DNA of 64,000 bases from Alteraurantiacibacter buctensis (GCF_009827655.1 NZ_WTYV01000004.1:1-64000), one strand, 5' to 3'; positions 54,444 through 63,985 are shown, counted from the stretch's first letter. Notes: generated by a model from the letters alone, not told the origin. Numbers and translations are program-made.

Positions 54444-54611
54444 TCAAATGGGCCGACTTAAGTCGCTGTCGACATGGAAAAAGGTATAGACCTCGCTCGC
54501 GGGACGATTGATGGTTACGCTGCTGGCTAGCAACCGGCGGGAACCCTTGGCGTCCTTTGACGTCGCAATTGGTGCGTCATCGTGGGCATGGGTTTGAGCT
54601 TCGTCAGACAT
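54444..54611 (-). pseudogene. SRPBCC-family gene, N-terminal stub
   Basis: MSDEAQTHAHDDAPIATSKD then RRLLASSVTINRPASEVYTF is the start of a cyclase/SRPBCC domain of the type often found beside alcohol dehydrogenase in stress loci. After VYTFF the frame goes into unrelated sequence (about 54475), so 130 or more residues are missing. It lies between the EcfG-type promoter and the PRC gene, so transcription should pass through it. Confidence 0.6.
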
Positions 54612-54620
54612 GCCCACTGT

Positions 54621-54645
54621 AACAACTGGCAGCAACGACAGTTCC
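54621..54645 (-). promoter_or_regulatory. EcfG-type promoter, leftward, facing SRPBCC-PRC-katE-mfd
   Basis: On the minus strand GGAAC (54645-54641), 17 bases, then GTT (54623-54621); the consensus is GGAAC-N16/17-CGTT with T instead of C. It is 10 bases before the SRPBCC stub. Confidence 0.55.
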
Positions 54646-54685
54646 AACGAATGTGCGGATTATAATGCGTGTGCAACCGTCACGT

Positions 54686-54711
54686 GGAACTAATAGTACA
54701 GCGACATCGTT
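54686..54711 (+). promoter_or_regulatory. EcfG-type promoter, rightward, facing the thioredoxin-reductase-like gene
   Basis: GGAAC at 54686-54690, 17 bases, CGTT at 54708-54711: a perfect match to the alphaproteobacterial general-stress sigma factor promoter. It is 40 bases from the leftward one, so the region is a divergent stress-promoter pair. Confidence 0.7.
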
Positions 54712-54759
54712 CTTTCCTGCGACTGTTCGTGCACGCGGAGGGCTTGGGTCATCCACACA

Positions 54760-55707
54760 TATGACGTTGCCAATGTCGGAGCCGGCCCTGCCGGCCTGAG
54801 TGCAGCCTTGTACGCTGCGCGATACTGTCGCTCTACGATCGTGCTGCATGATTGGGCTTCGCGCGCCGCGCGAATACCGCTTACACACAATGTGCCCGGC
54901 TTCGACGCCGGAATCGCGGGACCCGACCTGCTCGCGCTTATGACCCGCCATGCCGAAAAGTTCGGAGCGACTTTGGTAGAGGCGCATGTGGACCTTGTCG
55001 CCAAGGCCGACGGTTATTTTACATTGGTCGACGTCCAAGGGGTGAAGTGGGCCGCGAGGTCCGTCATCCTTGCTACCGGTCTCAAGCTTAATCAGATCCC
55101 GCTTGAGGGCGATGTACATGAGGCAGCCATCGCGCATGGAGTGCTGCGCTATTGCCCGGTGTGCGACGCGTTCGAACATAAGGACTCCCGAATTGCTGTC
55201 CTTGGCTGTGACCTCTCAGGTGCGGCGGAGGCTCTGGTTTTGTCAGGCTATTCGAGAGATGTGACGCTCCTTCCGCGCCGTGATGTCGAACTGACTGATG
55301 CGGAGCTAGGCAATCTCGAACGGGCTGGCATCAGTCTCATCACAGAGTCGGTGTCACGGTATGAACCGACAACGAACGAGATGGTCCTTCACTTTGGTAG
55401 CAATAACAATCCTCTTGCATTCGACGTGTTATATCCCGCGCTCGGTTGTCGCCCGCGGAGCCGTCTCGCCGCTCAACTAGGCCTTCCTCTCGACAAATTG
55501 GGCAAGGTTGCCGCAACAGCGCCGTTTGGCACGGATGTGCCGGGCTTGTTCTGCGCCGGCGATGTGGTGGACGGGCTTGATCAGATCAGCGTTGCGATGG
55601 GACACGGAGCGGTTGCCGCAACCAAGGCGCATAACTGGTTACGCGAGCGCGACGGAGATACGGCAGAAGCAGTGCTTGACCATGGTAGGGGGGACGGCGA
55701 TGAATAG
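54760..55707 (+). CDS. Thioredoxin-reductase-like flavoprotein, start uncertain
   Basis: The frame encodes the FAD-binding start YDVANVGAGPAGLSAALYAA, then GVLRYCPVCDAFEHKD (the redox CxxC), the second Rossmann SRIAVLGCDLSGAAEALVLS and GDVVDGLDQISVAMGHGAVA. Its length (about 315) fits thioredoxin reductase-like proteins, but the His-rich end differs. There is no ATG, GTG or TTG in frame between the stops at 54691-54696 and TTG 54808, so either an unusual start is used or a base has been lost near 54755 (ATG 54761 is one frame off). A perfect EcfG promoter lies just upstream. It probably reduces a small thiol protein under stress. Confidence 0.72.
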   Translation, partial: YDVANVGAGPAGLSAALYAARYCRSTIVLHDWASRAARIPLTHNVPGFDAGIAGPDLLALMTRHAEKFGATLVEAHVDLVAKADGYFTLVDVQGVKWAARSVILATGLKLNQIPLEGDVHEAAIAHGVLRYCPVCDAFEHKDSRIAVLGCDLSGAAEALVLSGYSRDVTLLPRRDVELTDAELGNLERAGISLITESVSRYEPTTNEMVLHFGSNNNPLAFDVLYPALGCRPRSRLAAQLGLPLDKLGKVAATAPFGTDVPGLFCAGDVVDGLDQISVAMGHGAVAATKAHNWLRERDGDTAEAVLDHGRGDGDE

Positions 55708-55785
55708 CCGCGTAATCAAAGCGACGCTGCCGTATCCAGGCAATTACCCCTCGTTATGCGAACCAGCGACGGCAGTGCACATCAC

Positions 55786-56550
55786 ATGACGTTGCGCTGG
55801 CCCTCGACTTTATGGATCGTCCGCCACGGACAAAGCGCCGGCAACGTCGCACGCGATCTCGCTCATGCCGAAGGATTGGCGTCCATAACGCTCACTCACC
55901 GCGATGTGGATGTGCCGCTATCCGATCTGGGGCGCGAACAGGCGACTGCGCTTGGTAATTGGTTCGCCGCGTTCCATCCAAGCGACATGCCGGACGTATT
56001 GCTCTCTTCGCCCTATATCCGCGCGGTCGAGACCGCCGAACTGTTCCGGGCTGCGGGAGGGTGCAACCGCGATGAACCGATCTGTATTGACGAGCGGCTT
56101 CGCGAGAAGGAATTCGGCATCCTCGACGGCTTGACGACGGCGGGGGTGGGGCAGCTGCAGCCAGAGCAGGCGGCGTTCCGCCAATTGCTGGGCAAATTCT
56201 ATCATCGTCCTCCCGGCGGCGAATCCTGGATCGATGTCATCTTTCGGCTGCGCGCGCTGATGGACACTGTTTCGCTCCATCATGGCGGGCGGCGGGTGCT
56301 GATTGTCGCTCATCAGGTCGTGGTCTTGTGTCTTCGCTATGTTCTGGAAAACCTGTCGGAAGCGCAAGTTCTTGCCATCGACAAGGAGGGCGACGTCGCC
56401 AATTGCGCGATTACCGAATATCGGCTTGACCCGGAGCAGGGCCGCGACGGCAAACTGGTTCTTGTTCGTTACAATGTCACCGCTCCGCTGACTGAGCAGG
56501 CAACGCCGATCACATCCGCGCGCGACCAAATGGTAGCTGCACGTGGCTAG
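55786..56550 (+). CDS. Histidine phosphatase / phosphoglycerate-mutase-like
   Basis: 254 residues from ATG 55786 (ATG 55756 is possible). Catalytic RHG in LWIVRHGQSAGN, the PLSDLGREQATALG segment, SSPYIRAVETAELFR (Arg) and the general acid EREFGILDG-like sequence (LREKEFGILDG), later VLIVAHQVVVL with the second His. Substrate unknown: candidates are sugar phosphates or a signalling phosphohistidine protein. It is separated from the TrxR-like gene by 78 bases and overlaps the next gene by eight bases. Confidence 0.82.
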   Translation: MTLRWPSTLWIVRHGQSAGNVARDLAHAEGLASITLTHRDVDVPLSDLGREQATALGNWFAAFHPSDMPDVLLSSPYIRAVETAELFRAAGGCNRDEPICIDERLREKEFGILDGLTTAGVGQLQPEQAAFRQLLGKFYHRPPGGESWIDVIFRLRALMDTVSLHHGGRRVLIVAHQVVVLCLRYVLENLSEAQVLAIDKEGDVANCAITEYRLDPEQGRDGKLVLVRYNVTAPLTEQATPITSARDQMVAARG

Positions 56551-57424
56551 CAAGGTCCTCTCGCTGGATAGCGACTGGTTGCGGGCGCACCCGCTGCCCG
56601 TGCCCGATATCGCGGCCGACAAAAACAGTCGTGGACGGGTTCTGGCGATTGGCGGATGTGCAACGGTCCCAGGCGGTATCCAGCTGACCGTCGAGGCTGC
56701 GCTCCGCGCAGGGGCGGGAAAGATCCAAGTTGCCACAATTGAAAGCGCGGCGCTCGCGCTCGGGGTCGCCATGCCGGAAATCGCGGTGTTCTCGTTACCT
56801 GAGACAGATACCGGCGAAATTGCCTTGACGAGTGCAGGCGCGCTAAGCGACCTGGTAGGACGGTGCGACGCCGTCGTGGCTGGCCCGGCAATGTCCGACG
56901 CCAAAGCGGCCTCAGGACTGACCGGCCACTTGCTGACCCTGTGTGAAGCGCAAATGATTCTCGATGCAGCGGTGCTCATGAACCTTTCCGATCATACGGA
57001 CCGTTTAAGTGCACTTCCGCGCCCGGCGGTCTTGACGCCGCACATCGGCGAACTGGCGGCCATTCTGGGCTGCGCAGCGGCTGACATCGAGAAAGATCGC
57101 ATTGCGGCCGTCAAGGAGGCCAGTGATCGGTTCGGCGCCGTCTGTGTCCTCAAAGGTTCCACAAGTCTTATTGCCGAACCCGGCGCAGACGTGTTCGCTT
57201 ATGCCGGAGGTGGGGTCGGGCTTGCCACCGGCGGCTCAGGCGATGTCCTTGCAGGAATTGTGGCAGGCCTTTGCGCCCGGGGAACGCCCCAGCTCGAAGC
57301 TACGCTGTGGGCAGTTTGGCTGCATGGAGAAGCAGGACGACGCTGCGCGGAGCAGATCGGACCGATCGGCTTCCTTGCCCGCGAATTGCTTGCCCACCTT
57401 CCGGGCCTCATGCGCGCTCTGTAG
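56543..57424 (+). CDS. nnrD: ADP-dependent NAD(P)H-hydrate dehydratase
   Basis: 293 residues with a GTG start. A carbohydrate-kinase-like fold (YjeF C-terminal family): VLAIGGCATVPGGIQLTVEA, AVVAGPAMSD, PAVLTPHIGELA and GGSGDVLAGIVAGL, where the last carries the catalytic Asp and the anion hole. It repairs NADH and NADPH hydrates that form under heat or acid, using ADP. The epimerase partner domain is absent here. It completes the run from the TrxR-like gene and fits a stress role. Confidence 0.88.
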   Translation: MASKVLSLDSDWLRAHPLPVPDIAADKNSRGRVLAIGGCATVPGGIQLTVEAALRAGAGKIQVATIESAALALGVAMPEIAVFSLPETDTGEIALTSAGALSDLVGRCDAVVAGPAMSDAKAASGLTGHLLTLCEAQMILDAAVLMNLSDHTDRLSALPRPAVLTPHIGELAAILGCAAADIEKDRIAAVKEASDRFGAVCVLKGSTSLIAEPGADVFAYAGGGVGLATGGSGDVLAGIVAGLCARGTPQLEATLWAVWLHGEAGRRCAEQIGPIGFLARELLAHLPGLMRAL

Positions 57425-57453
57425 GAGTGCGGACCGTAATTCGCAGCCTAAAA

Positions 57454-57470
57454 TGCCTGTGCAGCAGGCA
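57454..57470. terminator. Weak hairpin between nnrD and the 57482 gene
   Basis: TGCCTG - TGCAG - CAGGCA, a six-base stem between two converging genes. No U run follows, so it is only a possible terminator. Confidence 0.35.
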
Positions 57471-57481
57471 ATTGTCATCTC

Positions 57482-59686
57482 CTACCAGGTCACGCGCAGG
57501 GAGCCTCGCGCCGGAACCAGGAATTCACGCCTGCCTGCCTGTGAGCGGCCAACCAGTTCGGTAGCACCCGAATGAACCTGTATGCGCTGGCGGGCGGAAC
57601 CGTCGGGTATGATGGCGAGCAATGCCTCGCACGTCTCACCGCCGGACAGATGGAGGATGATCGAACGAGGCGATGTGCGTTCGCTCGCCATCAGAAAATG
57701 GTCGCAGTAGAGTTTGAATGGCGCGCCCTCGACGTGACGAAACATCCTCGAGGCAAAGACCAAGGCTGCCCCGGCGCCATAGATTTCCTGTCCAACCTGG
57801 CCCGCAGGCTGCCCATCGGGATAAAGATCCTCAAGCGGGAAAGGGAGTTCACGGTCGATGTGCCCGTTGCGGATGTCCGTGGCCAGAGCGTCCTCGGGCA
57901 AGACGTCGGGATAATAAAACCATGCGTTGCTGACGGCGTAGCGGCTATATTCGGAAAGCAACATGCGCACCCCTTCATCAAGGTCGGGGCCGCTGTCCTT
58001 CAAGCAGCTTTCGATCGCCACAAATGCATCGAAACACTCATACATGGCCGCATAAGGCGCATCGTGCAGGCAAGTCGGCTGGAAAAACATGGCATAATGC
58101 CGCGCGTTGCGGAATTTCGGATTCCAGATGATGCAATTGTGCAGAAAGCTGGCCAGATACACATATGCTTGCCGGAGATAATAACCCTCGTCCGTCACGT
58201 TCCAGAGGCGCATGCAGGCCGCTGCGCCCCAGGCAGTGAGATTGGTCTGATAAGCCAGTTCAAACCGCATTCCCCGAGAGGCATCGATGGCTGCCTTTGC
58301 CTCGTCCAGATAGCGCTGCTCGCCGCACAACTGGAAGGCAAGCAACATGACGTAAGCGTACAATCCGCCTACGTCGGTTTGTCCCAGACCATCCTCGTTT
58401 CGGGCTGCCACGATAATCGAGAAGTCGCGCACATCGAACTGGATCGGCCAGTGGTACGAGAAATGCGGCGCGGTTTTGCACGCGAACTCAAGCGAGCGCA
58501 GGAAGTACCGCTTTGCGATCGGGTCGCCGTCAATTGCGAGACGGCCCAGATTGACGAGGGGGTGAAACAGATACCAGCTATCCACCGCGTTCTTGTTCTT
58601 GTCTTTGCCGACGTTGGGAAGGTAACGCCTTAGTGAGGGCAGTTTGCTGTCGAAGAATTTGTTTAGGCCCGCCGCTGTTTCGACGCGGAAGGGCAACCTG
58701 TCTCTTGACCAATGCTCAAAGTCGGACAGCGCCGCAAGGATAGAACTTTGAACCATGATGTCGGGATATTCGCTGGCAGTGTAGGGATGAACGTAGCGGT
58801 GACCGTAGTGGCTGATGGTGGCCTTGGGCGAGGTTTCGAGTGCACGAACCGTCTGGCGTGCTCGTGACTCCCAGTCGCGAAATTGCACCGGCGGGCGCTG
58901 AATGCGCCGGTATGCCGCGGCCTTCATCTGCAGAAAGCGCCGAGCTGACGCGCACTCGTCGCGATCACCGTCGTGGTGGAAGACGATTTTGGCATCGCTG
59001 ACAGTGATCCACTTGCCCTTTGGCAGTGGAACGAGCGCGGGCTGCCCCTTCTGGAGAGGAGTCGGCAGGAGAAAACCGATCTCTGGCCATCGGCCCCCCG
59101 CTGAGCCATCAGGTGTGGTTTCAGTGATCTCAAAATAGGGGTTCAGGCTGGTCAGATCCTGACAATAGACCACACTGCCGAAGTTGGGCTTTTCGTAGGT
59201 GAAATAGCAGACCGCGTCGTTGTGCCCCCGTTGGGCGGCCTCCATGCATCCGCGCGATGCGGCAGGATCAAGGTTTTTGCCCAACGGATAAAGATCCCGC
59301 GGCATATGCGTGATCAGCAGGTCTGCGCGCGGCCTGAGCTCATGGTGAACTGACAGCAATGGCAAGTCGTCGTTGTACAGCTCGATCTTGATGCGATGCA
59401 TGGCCGCCGCGGATTCTGCTGACAGCCGGACCGCAGCCCCGTCACGTCTGACGGCGACAGCGGAAATTCCGCCGGGGCAGTGGGCCGCGCGGACGGCAAG
59501 TCCGGCAACGCCATCCCGCTTGGCTATTACTCAGATGGCATCCTTTCCACGAAACACCTCGGCATCCAGGCCCGGGCAAGACAAATCCTGCAGGCCATCC
59601 ATCGTTCCGGCGCGCAATTCGTCATATAGCGCCAAGGTACTGGTCGATAATCCCGCTAGCGACGAACTGTCGTGATCTCCCGTCAT
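57482..59686 (-). CDS. Large protein of unknown function, interrupted by an in-frame TGA
   Basis: One continuous frame from ATG 59686 (GGAG eight bases upstream), with a single TGA at 59531-59533, reads on in the same phase to 57482. If the TGA stands for a lost Trp codon, the product is about 733 residues; as it stands, a 51-residue peptide is made and a shorter 639-residue protein could start at ATG 59401. The N-terminal part is beta-rich (GGISAVAVRRDGAAVRLSAE). The middle and C-terminal parts look like an alpha/alpha toroid, as in glycan-processing enzymes (YHWPIQFDVRDFSIIVAARN, WGAAACMRLWNVTDEGYYLR), with a beta cap at the end. No catalytic residue is identified. It is the last large cargo gene. 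Confidence 0.55.
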
Positions 59687-59944
59687 CTGCCAAACTCCGA
59701 ATTTGCCCCAGCATTATGTGCTCAGGATTTCAGGAGACGCTCGTTCACCGCCTCGTCCACGCCGGCGCGCGCATTCAAGAAACGTCGTCACCCGGCATAA
59801 TTCGAGGCCGCGCCAATCGTTCCGCTCAAGGCTGGAATTATTGGTAATCCGCGAGGTTCATTGTTGGTCATTCGAATGCCGGAAGTGCTTTCGTAAGATC
59901 ATCGGCGTGCGGCGTTCCGAATCAATGAGTAAAGGATTTCGTCA

Positions 59945-60555
59945 ATGGCCATTCTCGATAAAGTCATTGCTGCCCTCACCCCGCCTGAATCAGCGAAGAC
60001 CGGGCGAGCGCCCGCTCGCTCGCGGAAGAGTACGCGCAACGTGCGCCGTGGCTGGCGATGGTGCTCGACCATCACCGGCAGATCGACGGCGCCTTTGCCG
60101 CAGTCAAAACCGCCAACAGCGCAACTGATCGGCGCGTTCGCCTGAGGGAGCTCGGCGCGTTGCTCACGGGACACTCTATCGCGGAGGAAGGTGTGATCTA
60201 TCCCGCGCTGTCAGACAATGGCGATACTGGACATGCGACGATGGCCTATACTGAACAGGCTGTCGCCAAAATTCAAATGGGTCTGCTTGAGCGCATGGAC
60301 CCAATGAGCGAGGACTTCGCGCACAAGCTTGGGCATCTTGAAGGGGCCGTGAAGCATCATGTCTACGAAGAGGAAGGTGAGTGGTTCATCGAGCTGGTCG
60401 ATAATGCGCCCGACGCAGACCATGAGATGATCGCCAAGCGGTACAGTGAAGAATTTGCGCGCTACACGTCGGACGGAGCCGGTGCTGACACGGTTCGCGC
60501 GGCGAGCAATGTCACCGCTGATCTGCAGAATCAGTCTTCGTCCAGTCAGATCTGA
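59945..60555 (+). pseudogene. Second hemerythrin-like gene, frameshifted
   Basis: ATG 59945 (AAAGGA upstream) encodes MAILDKVIAALTPPESA, but from about 59992 the homologous reading is in the next frame: DRASARSLAEEYAQRAPWLA, VLDHHRQIDGAFAAVK, GHSIAEEGVIYPAL and VKHHVYEEEGEWFIEL. The second frame also opens at ATG 60058. A one-base change separates them, so it is either a pseudogene, an internal-start protein missing its first helix, or a sequencing error. A near-consensus EcfG site (GGAAT-N17-GTT, 59834-59858) precedes it. The 240 bases upstream hold no other gene. Confidence 0.6.
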
Positions 60556-60725
60556 CTCCTTGCATGCCGCAGATCGACAGCAGCCGACGCGTCTCTGCCG
60601 CAGCGGGCGCTCGCTTGGATAGGAGTCGGCGCTGACCGTAGCTGGATAAAGCGGCGTTTGCCCCGAGCGAACCAGCGCCCTATTCATCGTTCCGGCGACA
60701 AACATCGAAGGGCAAGACCGCAACG

Positions 60726-60896
60726 ATGAGTGCCGCTCAGGAACGGGTGGTGTGGCGTGAAAAGACCCCGGATTTTCAGTTCAAGGTTGCCCAGAAGGTT
60801 GCCGCCAATGAGATGTTCGGCTTCCTGCTGCCAACGGACCCCGACCTGATCGCGCGGGCGCGATGGCGAATCACCATAAATCCCAAAAATATCTGA
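60726..60896 (+). CDS. Small ORF of unknown function near attR
   Basis: 56 residues (MSAAQERVVWREKTPDFQFK, ending RWRITINPKNI). There is no clear ribosome site and no recognised family. It overlaps only a shadow on the other strand. It could be a remnant of a gene shortened at the element's right end. The rest of 60556-60994 shows nothing I can support except the AGCTACCTAG repeats. Confidence 0.3.
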   Translation: MSAAQERVVWREKTPDFQFKVAQKVAANEMFGFLLPTDPDLIARARWRITINPKNI

Positions 60897-60907
60897 GCGA
60901 AAATGAA

Positions 60908-60929
60908 AGCTACCTAGGGAGCTACCTAG
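60908..60929 (+). repeat. Two AGCTACCTAG repeats near attR
   Basis: AGCTACCTAG at 60908-60917 and again at 60920-60929 (12-base period). The same AGCTACCTA is at 4143-4151 inside attL, in the same orientation, so both ends of the element share it. Candidate arm-type binding sites for the integrase or AlpA. Confidence 0.5.
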
Positions 60930-60994
60930 CGAGAGTTCGCTGCTTTCAGTGACCTCTCGCTCTGAGTATAAAATCCTGAAATATTTGAGAATTT

Positions 60995-61040
60995 TGGTGG
61001 ACGCACTAGGGCTCGAACCTAGGACCCGCTGATTAAGAGC
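60995..61040 (-). repeat. attR: 46-bp core, tRNA-Lys(CTT)-like 3' half
   Basis: Identical to 3991-4036. To its right, on the minus strand, GGACGCA precedes the core by six bases and would pair with TGCGTCC of the acceptor, but the D arm is missing, so no complete tRNA can be drawn. The chromosome-side copy therefore looks like a degraded tRNA gene, or an older att scar from an earlier element. Confidence 0.8.
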
Positions 61041-61337
61041 GGCTTTGCGTCCACATGCGTTCGCTAGTGTCCGCCGAATTTGGTGCACCCGCAAATTTTT
61101 CAAGGTGAACTGCGCCGAGCAATTGATGGTGATGGCAGATGCCTGCTGCCTAACATCCGATCCGAGGTTAAGCCCACACCTTGCTGATTTATAATGGCGT
61201 CACCAACGATCTGACCAAAGAAGATACCGGCCGTAACTCACTGAGTATCCGATGCAGATCCCGCGGAGGCAAAGCCAGCGGATCGACAAGCCTGGCTGCC
61301 ATCCACGTGATCTCAGGCTACGGTATCTTGGCCGTCA
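61041..61337. other. Non-coding stretch right of attR
   Basis: No gene is supported. GTCC-N-CATG and a nearby GTGTCCGCC resemble the DNA that follows the core on the left side (GTCCGCATGTGTCC), hinting at a second element end. The open frame at 61181 looks random. Confidence 0.4.
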
Positions 61338-61610
61338 TCAAAGGTGATAGACGGAGCGGGCGTCCCGCCGCCGTTTGCACCCGCCTTCGTAGAAAAACAT
61401 GAGATCGGCGCCGAGATGCAAGGCTTTTTCATGTGCTCGCGGTGCCACAGTGACCAGCCGGGCTTTCAGCATGTCGCCGGCATCCTTCTTCATCTGATTG
61501 CAGTTGGCCCTGAGGTCGTTGGCCGACCAGATCGTATCGGCATTCATCCCGGCAAGCTCATCAACATAGCTGCACGCTGTGATCAGACTGCGGGCCCAGC
61601 TTGGAAGCAT
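61338..61610 (-). CDS. Hypothetical 90-residue protein
   Basis: ATG 61610 with GAAGG close upstream gives a charged, mainly helical protein (MLPSWARSLITACSYVDELA, then NQMKKDAGDMLKARLV). Three cysteines; no known domain. It sits right of the ICE, convergent with nothing obvious. The opposite strand also has an open frame here, so the coding strand is not certain. Confidence 0.35.
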   Translation of the reverse strand: MLPSWARSLITACSYVDELAGMNADTIWSANDLRANCNQMKKDAGDMLKARLVTVAPRAHEKALHLGADLMFFYEGGCKRRRDARSVYHL

Positions 61611-61846
61611 TATACCTTCGCCGCCAGTGCTGTCTCGGGTCACGCCCTGACACAGGTCCTTGACCCGCTGACGGCTACCTTCGGAGGATTCTCCCGTACC
61701 GGAAACATCGCATTCGTGGATGCGGCAGTCATCCCCCGGTTCAGGGGATTGTGACTTGTGAGAATGCCCTGTTCAGGGGGTGGCGCGAATCCACGGCATC
61801 GCTAAGTCTTGTTTGCTAGGCAGTAATACGGGGCCGGGTAAGTTTC

Positions 61847-63985
61847 ATGAGATCGCCGGCGACTGTAATGATCGGGCTGGTTCTCGCCGGACTTCTGGCC
61901 GGGGCTGTCCTGATACAAATGGCGACCAGTCGGCCATGGCTGGCCCTCGCGTTTACCGCAGATGATTCCGGTATCATCCATGTGACGCCTGCGTCCGGCG
62001 TTGATGGCTCTGCGATCGTTTCCGGGCCGATCGCTGCCATCCGGGTGAGCGACGGCAGAAGAGTTGCGATCGAGGCTGGCGATCTGATCGAAGAGCCGGA
62101 CACGCTGGCGACCTATGCCGATATGCGGCGCTTCTTTGCGCGACAGTCGATGCTTGCGGGGGTGGTGAGCGGCCCGAGTGTTTCGATCGAAACGGCAGGT
62201 GCCAGGCCCGCGCAGCAGACGACCCTTTCACCGGCGCGAATGCGGCCCATCAGCGATCTTCCTGCCGCCTTCTGGGTGCAGATGCTGGTTGGACTGGCAA
62301 GTTTCCTCATCGGCGGCTGGGTCTGGGCGCTGCGGCGCAGCGATACGGCTGCCCGCCTTTTCGCCCTGGCGAGCCTTGGCATTCTTGTTTTCACCTTTCC
62401 TGCCGCGCTTTACAGCACCCGCGAACTCGCCATCGACGGCGACCTGTTCCGCGCCCTTTCGGTGATGAACCACGGCGGCGCGCTGCTGTTCGGCGCGGCG
62501 ATGATTGCCCTGCTGCTGCGTTATCCAAGGCCTCTGGTTCCGGCCCGTTGACTATGGGCGCCGTTCGCGTTGTTCGGGGCATGGTGGCTGGGTGACAGCC
62601 TGCAGGTGTTCGATGGCCCCCCTGCCGGTTCGCACCTGCCGACGATGCTGGAGATGCTCGGCATCCTTTTTGCAGCGGCGGGACAATATTGGCGCTCGCG
62701 CGGTGATCCGGCGGCGCGGGCGGTAGTGCGCTGGTTCGGCCTGTCGGTCGCGGTCGGGGCAGGGGCATTCGTCTTCACGGTCATTGCGCCCAGCCTGGTC
62801 GGGCTGACGCCGGGCTTGCCGCAGGGTTATGCCTTTGCCTTCTTCCTCCTGATCCACATCGGCATGGCCATCGGGGTCGCGCGTTACCGGCTGTTCGATC
62901 TCGATCGCTGGGCCTTCCGCATCCTGTTCTACATGACCGGCGCCGCACTGCTGATCGCGGTGGACGCGGCGCTGATTTCGTGGATCGCGCTTGAGCGTGC
63001 GCCGGCTTTCGGGCTGGCGCTTGTAATGGTAGGCTTCCTGTACCTGCCGCTGCGGGACATCATCGCGCGCAAGCTGTTCCGGCGTGATGCAGAGATCGAG
63101 GCAAGTTTTCAAGACATGCTCGCCATAGCGCTTGCAGAGGACGAGGCGGAGCGCATGGACCGCTGGCGCGGCTTGCTTGAGCGGGTGTTCCAGCCGCTGA
63201 AGATAGTCGCCGGTCAAGTGATTGGCGCGCCCATGGTGATTGAAGACGGCGCAGCCCTGGCGATCCCCGCCACCGGTCCGCTGCCGCCGCTGCGCCTGGA
63301 ACATGCCATGCACGGTCGGTGCCTGTTCGGTTCGCGCGAACAGGCCAAGGCGAGCGAGTTGTGTTCGATGCTATCCCACGCCATCGCCAGCCGTCTTGCC
63401 CACGAACAGGGCGTGGCGGAAGAACGCCAACGCATCACCAGCGACATGCACGACAATATCGGGGTGCAACTGCTCGGCGCGCTGCACAGCCGCGATCCGG
63501 TCCGCAAGGACGAGCTGATCCGCGACACGCTCGCCGATCTGCGCGAGATCATCAACAACAGCGCTGGCGAGCGGCTGACCCTGGCCGAACTGATGGCTGA
63601 CCTCAGGGTAGAGATCGCCGATCTGCTGTCATCGACCGGTATCGGGCTGGTCTGGCAGGTGGACACCCGGGCCGAACTTCCGCCGCAATCAGTAGCCGCA
63701 ATGCGCTCGATCCTGCGCGAGGCCGTGGGCAATGCCCTGCGCCATGCGGAGGCCACCACGGTCGGCATACGGCTGGGTGACGTGGCGAGCGGCCTTGTCC
63801 TGATGGTTGCCGATGACGGCAACGGCTTCGATCCCGAAACCGCGCCAGCGGGCAACGGCCTGCGCAACATGCGCTCACGGGCCACGGCGCTCCACGGCAC
63901 GATGAAGGTTTCGCGGGGCGCTGCCATGGGGATGCGCGGAACGGTGATCGAGGTTCGCTTTCCGCGCGAAGGCGTCGCGGCGTGA
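61847..63985 (+). pseudogene. Membrane histidine kinase (HisKA_3), frameshifted
   Basis: The first frame (61847-62551) has a signal anchor, a periplasmic or PDZ-like region and helices (WVQMLVGLASFLIGGWVWAL) and stops at 62549. One base out of phase the homologous reading resumes as LWAPFALFGAWWLGD from about 62553 and continues to 63985: more membrane helices, the phospho-acceptor ITSDMHDNIGVQLL and the HATPase N and G boxes (REAVGNALRHAE, VADDGNGFD, GNGLRNMRSRA). This is a complete NarX-like kinase apart from the shift. Sequencing error or true inactivation cannot be told apart here. Confidence 0.75.

Noticed and set aside
59531-59533. Selenocysteine at the TGA
   Set aside because: No hairpin directly after the codon was evident, and the surroundings fit a lost Trp codon better.
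60684-61103. Minus-strand protein containing ALNQRVLGSSPSAST
   Set aside because: That peptide is the well-known translation of a tRNA 3' end (here the att repeat); not a gene. The same applies to the frame at 3650-4039.
61181-61402. 73-residue frame right of attR
   Set aside because: Random composition, no ribosome site and no domain.
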